From the NCBI RefSeq assembly GCF_014750685.1, contig NZ_JAAXGE010000005.1:62001-126000 (forward strand): a DNA stretch of 64,000 nt, read 5' to 3'. Shown here one piece after another: positions 44,494 to 52,768 of the stretch (position 1 is the first letter of the stretch; each line of letters starts with the position of its first letter). The translations under genes were made by a program, and so were the position numbers. This stretch comes from Bacteroides sp. GM023 (GTDB lineage: Bacteria > Bacteroidota > Bacteroidia > Bacteroidales > Bacteroidaceae). The notes under the pieces are model-generated. The model did no database searches. It was not told the DNA's origin and saw nothing but the letters and a program-made list of their open reading frames with translations.

Positions 44494-46503
44494 ATGAAGA
44501 AAATATATGATTTTATATGCTTTGGGGCTTTGTTTCTATTTGCTTCTTGTGGAGAAGACGGAACAGATGTCTTCGAGTTAGGGACTGAAGACCCGGTAGT
44601 AACTATAACTGCACTTTCACCTGATTATGGTTATTCAGGGGATGAGTTTGACGTGATTGGTGATAACTTAGCCGGAGCAGTGGATTTCGTAAAGGTCAAT
44701 ATCGGAGAGAACGTTGCCAAAGTGTTGTCTTGTACGGACGAACGCATTACAGTACGGATACCGGAGGATGCTACGACAGGAAAGATATCAGTGAAATTCT
44801 TTAATGAGGAATTGAAAACAGACTTGATGCTTAGGGTTTTGGGTAAACCATCCGTTGAGTCTATTAGCAAAGAATGGGGATTTGTTGGTGATTTAATAAC
44901 TTTTACCGGAACAGAGTTGGGTACGAAAGCGGAAGATATCAAGATGATATTCGGTGATGCGAAAGTCAATGCGCCTGTGACGGAATGGAGTGAAACTTCT
45001 TTCACTGTGCAAATACCGGTTGGTGCTACTTCCGGTAAGATTGGTTTAATGGTCTATACGCAAAAAGTAAATACACCCGTGAGTGAATTTACCATTCGTC
45101 AGCATGCTACATTGGCTAGTCTTACACCTGCTGTCGCTTATAAAGGGTCGGAAGTGACGATTAAAGGAACGAGCTTTGGAACGACAACAGAAGGTGTGAA
45201 AGTTCTTGTGGGAGGGGTGGAAGCAGAGGTACTTTCATGTAATGAAGAAGAAATTAAGATACGTATCCCGATCAGTGGATCTTTGGCGGACGATCAGGAA
45301 GTGGCGGTGAAAGTGGTTACTCCGTATGAGGAGGTAGAAGGTGAATTGAAATTTACCGTGAAAGCTACTCCAGTGGTAGATGCTAGTACAGGTGTTTCTC
45401 CATTAGAAGGATATATCGGTACGGCAGTAACGATCACAGGAAATCATATGCCGGAAACTGCGGAATTATTAGTGGCGAAGTTTAATGAGGTACAGGCAAC
45501 GGTTAGTGATTATCAATATAAGGATGGCGGTATCGGCATATTAACTGTGAAAGTCCCAAATGGAGTATCGGTAGGAAATGTAAAGATAACTTTGTCTGTT
45601 GGTAATTTGCAATTTTATGAAGGGACTTTCAAGGTTAATTCGTCACCTGTGATGAATAGCATTGTAGAGAAACTGGTACAACCTGGTGAAAACATTACTA
45701 TCAAGGGGGATAATTTCGGTACTGATAAAGAGGCGGTGAATGCATTCCTCAATGAGATGCCGGTTGAGATAACTTCAATCAAAAATGATGAGGTAAAAAT
45801 AGTTGTTCCTGCCGATTTCCCGACAGTAAAAGATGCGATGATTAGTTTACAGTATGCTGATATTCCAATTGTGGATGGACAAACAGTGAACGTAATGGGA
45901 AAAAGAGGAGACGTAACGGCAGTGGTGTTGGAAAACTGCCAACAGCCGTTTATCGCTCGTAACGGTTCATCAAGTGGTGCATGGTCTATACCGGATAGGT
46001 GGAAATTGAATCGGGATTTTTATGCTCTGATACATGATAACAGAGACCCTAATGGACGTCTTTCTCTATTAAGTTCCGTATGGGGAGGAAGCAATATAAA
46101 TGTATTGCGGAATGACAAAATGTATCAGGTAGTTACGCTTCCTGCCGGCAAGTATAAATTTATTCTGACTGTTCCTGAATGCAATGTTGTGCCTGGCGGT
46201 GTAAAAGCATTTGGAGTATTGTTTGGTATGACCAAAGGCGAGGGGACTTTGCCTGATCTGAAAGGAAGTGGTGAAAGCTGGACACCTGCGACAGAAGCGG
46301 ATTTTATAGATAATGCGGGACAGAAATCTTATGTACTTGTTTCCGATCATAGAGTAACTACTTCCGCGTCTCCGATAGAAGTAGAGTTAACAGTGGAGTT
46401 AGAGAAAGAAGAGGTAGTTACGATTGGCTTTGTTGCTTATATCGATAGAGGTAGCAAAGGGGCGAATGCTGATATCACCAATATTTCTATAGAACGACAA
46501 TAA
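44494..46503 (+). CDS. IPT/TIG-domain surface lipoprotein (long), PUL-B
   Basis: 669 residues. Lipoprotein signal with Cys19 in LFASCGEDG. About five tandem IPT/TIG domains (about 35-465; LSPDYGYSGDEFDVIGDNL, KEWGFVGDLITFTGTELG, VSPLEGYIGTAVTITGNHM). The shared C-terminal beta-sandwich (about 470-669) has VVLENCQQPFIAR, KMYQVVTLPAGKYKFIL and TIGFVAYI. Counterpart of the long PUL-A protein, with the same number of Ig-like repeats, so the spacer length is conserved. Confidence 0.85.
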   Translation: MKKIYDFICFGALFLFASCGEDGTDVFELGTEDPVVTITALSPDYGYSGDEFDVIGDNLAGAVDFVKVNIGENVAKVLSCTDERITVRIPEDATTGKISVKFFNEELKTDLMLRVLGKPSVESISKEWGFVGDLITFTGTELGTKAEDIKMIFGDAKVNAPVTEWSETSFTVQIPVGATSGKIGLMVYTQKVNTPVSEFTIRQHATLASLTPAVAYKGSEVTIKGTSFGTTTEGVKVLVGGVEAEVLSCNEEEIKIRIPISGSLADDQEVAVKVVTPYEEVEGELKFTVKATPVVDASTGVSPLEGYIGTAVTITGNHMPETAELLVAKFNEVQATVSDYQYKDGGIGILTVKVPNGVSVGNVKITLSVGNLQFYEGTFKVNSSPVMNSIVEKLVQPGENITIKGDNFGTDKEAVNAFLNEMPVEITSIKNDEVKIVVPADFPTVKDAMISLQYADIPIVDGQTVNVMGKRGDVTAVVLENCQQPFIARNGSSSGAWSIPDRWKLNRDFYALIHDNRDPNGRLSLLSSVWGGSNINVLRNDKMYQVVTLPAGKYKFILTVPECNVVPGGVKAFGVLFGMTKGEGTLPDLKGSGESWTPATEADFIDNAGQKSYVLVSDHRVTTSASPIEVELTVELEKEEVVTIGFVAYIDRGSKGANADITNISIERQ

Positions 46504-46528
46504 TTAAGAACTAAAATATAGAACGATC

Positions 46529-47818
46529 ATGAAGAAACTATATTATGTAATTGCAGTATTTTTCTTTTCATCATGTGGAGATGGCATTGATTTGCCATCC
46601 CCCGGAGTGGAAACTGACTTGTATAAATTGACAGTGAAAGAAAATAAGGAAGCACTGATGCAGGTTCCGCTGAAAGCCATAAGTGAACCTATGATTCATT
46701 GTGGTGCTTTGCACACACCCGAAGATTTCGAGTATGTTAAAGCACGTTTGAGTAGAGATCCTTGGAAAAGCGGATATGGGATATTGGTTGATAACTATCA
46801 TTCCCGTTTGGATTATGTCGCTAACCCGCAGGCTGATATCCGGCGCGGAGAGTCGGGAAATGAGAATTATATGGTAGCGGCTAATGATGTAGCTGCCGCT
46901 TATCAGATGGGACTTCGTTATCATTTAGGTGATGGAAATGCTTATGCTGACCACGCTATTGAAATATTGGATGGCTGGGCGGTAACTTGCAAGGTCGTTG
47001 CAGGTAATTCTAACTTGGCATTGGCAGCCGGTCTCTATGGATATGAATTTGCTGTTGCAGGAGAATTGCTTCGTGATTATTGGAAAGAGAAAGATGAAAG
47101 TGGTTTTGCCAGATATCAGCAATGGATGCTTGATGTCTTTTATGTGGCTAACCATGATTTTCTGGTTAATCATTTTGGTACTGTTCCGGGACACTATTGG
47201 GCGAACTGGGGACTTTGTAACCTTGCATCGATGATTGGCATTGGGATTCTAACCGATCGTCGCGATATTTATAATGAAGCGATTGAACATTTACAAATAG
47301 GAGATACTAATGGAAGATTAACCTATGCTATTAATCATGTATTTACGGGAGATTATGCTAATCTGGCTCAATGGCAGGAAAGTGGGCGTGACATGGGGCA
47401 TACCTTGCTGTGTCAGGGGCTAATGGGAACTATCTGCCAATTAACCTGGAATCAAGGGGATGATTTTTTTGGATATGATGATAATCGTTATTTGAAGGGG
47501 TGTGAATATAACGGACGTTATTTGGTAGCTAGTATGGATGTCCCTTTTGAAGCTTATGCTCGTACTTGGAACAATGCTTGGGGACCGACCACAGACAAAA
47601 TATTGACTATTGCTGACCGTAATGGTAGTAATGGTTCCGGTCCTATCTGGGCATTAGCTTATTATCATTATTCCAAGATAAAAGGATTGGATGCGGAAAA
47701 ATGCCAATATTCCAAAATGGGGATGGAGTTGAGTTTCCCCGAGCAAGGCGGGCTGGGTTCCACTAGTGGTGGTTATGACAATTTAGGCTTTGGTACATTA
47801 ATGTATTCAAGAGAGTAA
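46529..47818 (+). CDS. Lipoprotein lyase of the alginate-lyase superfamily, PUL-B
   Basis: 429 residues. Lipoprotein signal with Cys16 in VFFFSSCGDGID. The toroid domain has GTVPGHYWANWGLCNLAS, ILTDRRDIYNEAIEHLQIG, ESGRDMGHTLLC and LTWNQGDDFFGY. Putative active-site Asn, Arg and His positions match the PUL-A enzyme and the 644-aa lyase at 1472. It ends YDNLGFGTLMYSRE. Predicted cell-surface endo-acting lyase on a uronate-containing chain; the substrate is not determined. A 74-bp gap with a hairpin separates it from the GH28-like gene, whereas PUL-A has 17 bp. Confidence 0.75.
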   Translation: MKKLYYVIAVFFFSSCGDGIDLPSPGVETDLYKLTVKENKEALMQVPLKAISEPMIHCGALHTPEDFEYVKARLSRDPWKSGYGILVDNYHSRLDYVANPQADIRRGESGNENYMVAANDVAAAYQMGLRYHLGDGNAYADHAIEILDGWAVTCKVVAGNSNLALAAGLYGYEFAVAGELLRDYWKEKDESGFARYQQWMLDVFYVANHDFLVNHFGTVPGHYWANWGLCNLASMIGIGILTDRRDIYNEAIEHLQIGDTNGRLTYAINHVFTGDYANLAQWQESGRDMGHTLLCQGLMGTICQLTWNQGDDFFGYDDNRYLKGCEYNGRYLVASMDVPFEAYARTWNNAWGPTTDKILTIADRNGSNGSGPIWALAYYHYSKIKGLDAEKCQYSKMGMELSFPEQGGLGSTSGGYDNLGFGTLMYSRE

Positions 47819-47824
47819 AAAGAG

Positions 47825-47859
47825 AAGGAATAGTCTCAAGAATAATGAAACTATTCCTT
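47825..47859 (+). terminator. Intra-operon hairpin between lyase-B and GH28-like-B
   Basis: AAGGAATAGTCTC (47825-47837) pairs with GAAACTATTCCTT (47847-47859) with one mismatch and a 9-nt loop. It has no strong T-run, so it may attenuate or define an mRNA end inside the operon. PUL-A lacks it. Confidence 0.5.
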
Positions 47860-47892
47860 TCCATTTATTGAAAATCTTAGAATGTTTGTGGT

Positions 47893-49341
47893 ATGCTAAG
47901 AAAATACTTATTTTTGTTGATTCTTGTGTTGGTAGGGAATATTGCATTTTCCCAGAGTAAATTAGTTACCTGGGATGCTCCCTTGGGAACGGTTTTGAAT
48001 AAAGATTTCACAGTCAAAGTGCGCCAACCGGGGGGAGAATGGAAAGTTTTATCTACCTATTTGATAAAAGTCGATGAAGTGAGAGAAACGAAACATCATA
48101 TAGAAGATGCTTCAATGGTAACTTTTGATTTTATGGGAACAGTTGAAGTTGCTGTCACTTATAATAAGGGAAAAGTGAATACTGCGAAAGTGCGGCCCCT
48201 CTCATATGATATTCCGTTTCAGATAGTAGATAATACGGTGATATTCTCATTAGATTGTCCTCGGAATTTGTCTGTGGAGGTGAATGGAGATATCTTCCAT
48301 AATCTGCATCTGTTTGCGAATAAGCCGGAAGAGAATGTACCGGATAAGAACGATCCTGATGTTATTTATTATGGACCGGGTATTCATGAGGTGGATAATG
48401 GAGAATTGAAAGTACCATCAGGAAAAACCGTTTATCTTGCCGGTGGAGCTGTACTAATGGGACGCGTGTTAATAGAAAATGTGAACGATGTGAAATTGAT
48501 AGGAAGAGGGATTATTGACCATTCAATTAAGAAAGGCATTTGGATTGCAAATTCTCAAAACGTTTATGTAGAGGGGATTGTAACTACGCAATGTGGAACA
48601 GGAGGTTCAAATAATGTAACTATCCGTAATGTCAAAAGTATAAGCTATTACGGATGGGGGGATGGTATGAATGTGCTTGCCAGTAATAATGTTTTGTTTG
48701 ATGGCGTTTTCTGTCGTAATTCGGATGATTGTACCACCGTTTATGGAACTCGCTTAGGCTTCGAAGGAGGATGCAGCAACATAACAATGCGGAATTCTAC
48801 ATTGTGGGCAGATGTGGCTCATCCAATCTTTATAGGAATTCATGGAAACTCCAATAAACCGGAGGTATTGGAAAATCTGAACTATATAAATATAGATATT
48901 TTAGATCATCAGGAAAAACAACTCGATTATCAAGGATGCATGGCTATTAATGCCGGGGATAATAATCTGATACGTAAAGTCCGTTTTGAAAATATCCGGG
49001 TGGAGGATTTCAGGCATGGACAGCTTATTAATCTACGGATCTTTTATAATGAAAAGTATTGCAGCGCTCCCGGACGAGGTATTGAGGATGTATTATTTAA
49101 GAATATCTCTTATTCGGGAAAGAATGCTGAACTTTCTGTAATTGAAGGATACAATGAAGAACGGCAAGTTAAGAATGTTCGTTTTGAGAATTTGCGAATT
49201 AATGATCGGCTAATTTATGATGAGATGTCTGATAAGCCTGCATGGTATAAAACATCAGACATGGCTCGCATCTATGTAGGAGCTCATACAGAGGGAATTG
49301 TCTTTTTGGATAGTAGTTCTGCAATGGCTGATGGTCATTAA
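47893..49341 (+). CDS. GH28-like (clan GH-N) right-handed beta-helix enzyme, PUL-B
   Basis: 482 residues with a signal peptide (LLILVLVGNIAFSQ, to about residue 20). An N-terminal beta-sandwich to about residue 160 ends NLHLFANKPEENVPDKNDP, followed by the beta-helix with acidic motifs GWGDGMNV and NSDDCTTVY, then FIGIHGN and NLRIFYN. Paralogue of the PUL-A gene at 18463. It has an extra C-terminal tail of about 20 residues. Likely to act on the same polymer as the adjacent lyase. The family is called from fold-level motifs only, and GH49 relatives are an alternative. Confidence 0.65.
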   Translation: MLRKYLFLLILVLVGNIAFSQSKLVTWDAPLGTVLNKDFTVKVRQPGGEWKVLSTYLIKVDEVRETKHHIEDASMVTFDFMGTVEVAVTYNKGKVNTAKVRPLSYDIPFQIVDNTVIFSLDCPRNLSVEVNGDIFHNLHLFANKPEENVPDKNDPDVIYYGPGIHEVDNGELKVPSGKTVYLAGGAVLMGRVLIENVNDVKLIGRGIIDHSIKKGIWIANSQNVYVEGIVTTQCGTGGSNNVTIRNVKSISYYGWGDGMNVLASNNVLFDGVFCRNSDDCTTVYGTRLGFEGGCSNITMRNSTLWADVAHPIFIGIHGNSNKPEVLENLNYINIDILDHQEKQLDYQGCMAINAGDNNLIRKVRFENIRVEDFRHGQLINLRIFYNEKYCSAPGRGIEDVLFKNISYSGKNAELSVIEGYNEERQVKNVRFENLRINDRLIYDEMSDKPAWYKTSDMARIYVGAHTEGIVFLDSSSAMADGH

Positions 49342-49387
49342 TATTATATAGAATAATAGCCTCTTTATAGTTGGTTTATAAACTAGA

Positions 49388-52300
49388 ATGAAAATATATA
49401 TCATGAAAAAACTCTTATACTTTATTTTATTGGCATTTATAGTGATACGAATAGATGCGCAGGAATATCCGAAAGTTATTTTATCAGGTGATTATCCTGA
49501 TCCTACCATTATGCGGGATGGAAAGGACTATTATATGACCCATTCACCTTTTTATTATAAACCGGGATTCCTTATATGGCATTCTGTTGACTTGATGAAT
49601 TGGGAACCGGTTTCCCGGGTAATGCCGGAGTATACAGGTACGGCAATGGCACCTGATTTAATTAAGTATAAAGGTAGATATTATATTTATTATCCCACAG
49701 ATGAAACTAATTGGGTGATCTGGGCAGATGATATAAAAGGACCATGGAGCAAGCCGATCGATTTAAAAGTAAGCGGAATTGATCCGGGACATATTGCTGA
49801 TGAGAATGGTAACCGTTATTTGTATGTGAATGAGGGTGAAGTTATTCGTCTGTCTGATGATGGGCTGTCTACTGTCGGAGAGAAGAAAAAGGTTTATGAC
49901 GGTTGGGTATATCCAAAGAGCTGGAATACTGAATGTATGTGTCTTGAATCCCCAAAACTGAATTATAGAAATGGATATTACTATATGACTTCTGCTCAAG
50001 GCGGAACGGCGGGACCTGCTACAAGTCATATGGTCGTTGCTGCTCGCTCAAAGAATATAATGGGACCCTGGGAGAATTCTCCTTATAATCCCATTGTCCA
50101 TACCTATAGTGAAAAGGATAACTGGTGGTCGAAAGGGCATGGCACATTGATTGATGATGTGAATGGTAACTGGTGGATTGTGTACCATGGATATGCAAAA
50201 GGATACCATACGTTGGGACGTCAGACTCTGATTGAACCTGTAGAATGGACTTCTGACGGTTGGTATCGTACTAAATCTACGGCTATTCCGATATCTCTTT
50301 CCCCAATAATATCACATGGGATGCAATTATCGGATGATTTTCGTGGCCCGTCGTTGGGACTTCAATGGACTTTCTGGAAAGAATATGCTCCGAAATCCCT
50401 CACTTTCGATCAGAATACTCTTTGGTTGAAAGGTAAGGGAAGTACACCTGCTAATGGTCGTTTATTGTTAACTATGGTGGAGGATAAGAATTATGAAACA
50501 CAGGTAGAAGTGAACATTGGAAAGGGAAATACAGCCGGACTGGTTTTATTCTATAATGAGAAAGCCTATGTAGGCGTTGTTTCTGATGGCAAAAAGTTTA
50601 CAGTTTATCGCAACGCAGAACAGAAAATAGAGTTCCCGAATGAGATTGGAACACGTTTTATCGCTAAAATTCGTAATCAGGGCAATAAAGTTTGTATACT
50701 GGTGAGCCGGGATAGCAGAGAATGGACTACACTTGCGGAAAATGTGGATGTTTCTCAAATGCATCATAACAACTATCAGGGATTCTTTGCTTTACGGATA
50801 GGTTTATTGTCAACAGGTAAGGGAAGTGTCGGATTTAAGCAATTCCGTTATAAGAACGCTATTCCACAAGAAGAGGATATGAGTGCTTACTTGATGGTTT
50901 TTCATCGGGACGAAACACATGGACTTTACATGGCTATTAGCCGTGATGGATATACATTTACGGCTTTGAACGATGCAGAACCGGTCATAGCCGGTGATAC
51001 AATTGCTTATCAAAGAGGTATCCGTGACCCGCATATTTATCGTGGTCCGGATGGAGCATTTTATCTGGCGATGACAGACTTGCATGTTTTTGCTAAAAGA
51101 GATGGTTATCGGGAGACAGAGTGGGAACGTGACCGTAACATGTATGGTTGGGGGAATAACTATGGTTTAGTCTTGATGAAATCCTGGGATTTAATGAATT
51201 GGAAACGTGCGAATATCCGTTTTGACAAACTAACGGCAGGATTGAGTGAGATAGGCTGTGCCTGGGCTCCGGAAGTGACTTATGATGACAAGAAAGGTAA
51301 GTTGATGATTTATTATACAATGCGTTTCAGGAACGAACCCAACAAACTATACTATGTATATGTGAATGATGATTTTGATACCATTGAAAGCCTGCCGGAG
51401 ATTTTATTTGAATATCCTAATGAACGTGTATCGGCTATTGACGGAGACATTACGAAAGTGGGAGATAAGTATCATTTATTTTATGTTGCTCATGACGGGC
51501 CGGCCGGAATCAAACAAGCAGTTTCCGATCGCGTAAATGGAGGATATGAGTATGATCCCCGTTGGTACGATTTTGAACCAAAAGCTTGTGAGGCCCCCAC
51601 TGTATGGAAACGTATCGGTGAAGATAAATGGGTGTTGATGTACGATGTATATAGTGTGACTCCTCATAATTTCGGCTTTATTGAGACTTCGGATTTTGTG
51701 AACTTTGAGAATTTGGGACGTTTCAATGAAGGAGTGATGAAAACTACCAATTATACTGCCCCTAAACACGGTGCTGTGATTCATCTGACTGCGGATGAGG
51801 CTAATAAACTTGAAGAATATTGGCTGAAGAATAAAAGAAAGTATGTTTCGACTGCGTCTATACAGAAGAATCCGGTGATTCCCGGTTACTATGCAGACCC
51901 GGAAGTCATGTATTCTGAAAAGACAAAGAAATATTATATTTATCCGACTTGTGATGGAATTCCTGCCTGGGGAAGTACATTGTTTAAGGCATTCTCGTCG
52001 GATGATTTGGTGAATTGGAAAGAAGAGGGCGTTATATTGGACTTGAAAAATGTATCCTGGGCAAAGAAAAATGCGTGGGCTCCTAGCATCATAGAGAAGA
52101 AACAGGCTGACGGGAGCTATAAGTATTACTATTACTTCACTGCTGAAAGACAAATAGGAGTAGCGGTTTCCGACAGTCCGACCGGACCTTTTATCGACTC
52201 CGGTAAACCTTTAATTGGACAGGGATTGCCCGGGGGAATGACTAGAGGGCAGAATATCGACCCGGATGTATTTACCGATCCGGTCAGTGGTAAGACATAT

Positions 52301-52768
52301 CTGTATTGGGGAAATTATTATATGGCTGTATGTGAATTGAATGATGATATGGTATCGATAAGACCGAATACGACTCGTATTCTGATTAATAATGATACTC
52401 ATTATAGTGAAGCTGCCCATATCTTTTACAGAGATGGTTACTATTATTTCACATGGTCCAAAAATGACACGAGAAGTACAGACTATGAAGTGCGTTACGT
52501 ACGGTCCAAATCCCCTGTGGGTCCGATTAATCCTGCTGATAGCCAAATTGTTATTTGTAAGAAACCGGATCAGGGAATTTATGCCACCGGTCATCATTCA
52601 GTGGTGCAAGTACCCGGTAAGGATGAATGGTATATCGTATATCACCGTTTTAAATTTCCGGATGCGGTGACTATGGGAAAGAATGCGGGGTATCACCGTG
52701 AAGTTTGCATTGATAAACTGGAATTTAATGAAAATGGAACGATAAAAGAAATAGTTCCGAGTTTATGA
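49388..52768 (+). CDS. Three-module GH43 enzyme (GH43-beta-sandwich-GH43-GH43)
   Basis: 1126 residues; ATG 49403 (MKKLLYF) is an alternative start. Signal peptide to about residue 25. Module 1 (about 26-315): base Asp38 (SGDYPDPT), pKa modulator Asp132 (IDPGHI), acid Glu187 (LESPKL), then a beta-sandwich (about 320-500). Module 2 (about 505-830): Asp547 (RDPHIY), Asp685 (AIDGDI), Glu735 (CEAPTV). Module 3 (about 845-1126): Asp837 (YYADPEV), Asp958 (IDPDVF), Glu1008 (SEAAHIF). All three catalytic triads appear complete, so one polypeptide may carry three activities, probably arabinofuranosidase/arabinanase or xylosidase type. It overlaps the GH51 gene by four bases. Confidence 0.9.
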   Translation: MKIYIMKKLLYFILLAFIVIRIDAQEYPKVILSGDYPDPTIMRDGKDYYMTHSPFYYKPGFLIWHSVDLMNWEPVSRVMPEYTGTAMAPDLIKYKGRYYIYYPTDETNWVIWADDIKGPWSKPIDLKVSGIDPGHIADENGNRYLYVNEGEVIRLSDDGLSTVGEKKKVYDGWVYPKSWNTECMCLESPKLNYRNGYYYMTSAQGGTAGPATSHMVVAARSKNIMGPWENSPYNPIVHTYSEKDNWWSKGHGTLIDDVNGNWWIVYHGYAKGYHTLGRQTLIEPVEWTSDGWYRTKSTAIPISLSPIISHGMQLSDDFRGPSLGLQWTFWKEYAPKSLTFDQNTLWLKGKGSTPANGRLLLTMVEDKNYETQVEVNIGKGNTAGLVLFYNEKAYVGVVSDGKKFTVYRNAEQKIEFPNEIGTRFIAKIRNQGNKVCILVSRDSREWTTLAENVDVSQMHHNNYQGFFALRIGLLSTGKGSVGFKQFRYKNAIPQEEDMSAYLMVFHRDETHGLYMAISRDGYTFTALNDAEPVIAGDTIAYQRGIRDPHIYRGPDGAFYLAMTDLHVFAKRDGYRETEWERDRNMYGWGNNYGLVLMKSWDLMNWKRANIRFDKLTAGLSEIGCAWAPEVTYDDKKGKLMIYYTMRFRNEPNKLYYVYVNDDFDTIESLPEILFEYPNERVSAIDGDITKVGDKYHLFYVAHDGPAGIKQAVSDRVNGGYEYDPRWYDFEPKACEAPTVWKRIGEDKWVLMYDVYSVTPHNFGFIETSDFVNFENLGRFNEGVMKTTNYTAPKHGAVIHLTADEANKLEEYWLKNKRKYVSTASIQKNPVIPGYYADPEVMYSEKTKKYYIYPTCDGIPAWGSTLFKAFSSDDLVNWKEEGVILDLKNVSWAKKNAWAPSIIEKKQADGSYKYYYYFTAERQIGVAVSDSPTGPFIDSGKPLIGQGLPGGMTRGQNIDPDVFTDPVSGKTYLYWGNYYMAVCELNDDMVSIRPNTTRILINNDTHYSEAAHIFYRDGYYYFTWSKNDTRSTDYEVRYVRSKSPVGPINPADSQIVICKKPDQGIYATGHHSVVQVPGKDEWYIVYHRFKFPDAVTMGKNAGYHREVCIDKLEFNENGTIKEIVPSL

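Noticed and set aside
51476-52153. 225-codon open frame on the minus strand
   Set aside because: Antisense to GH43 modules 2 and 3; no plausible product.
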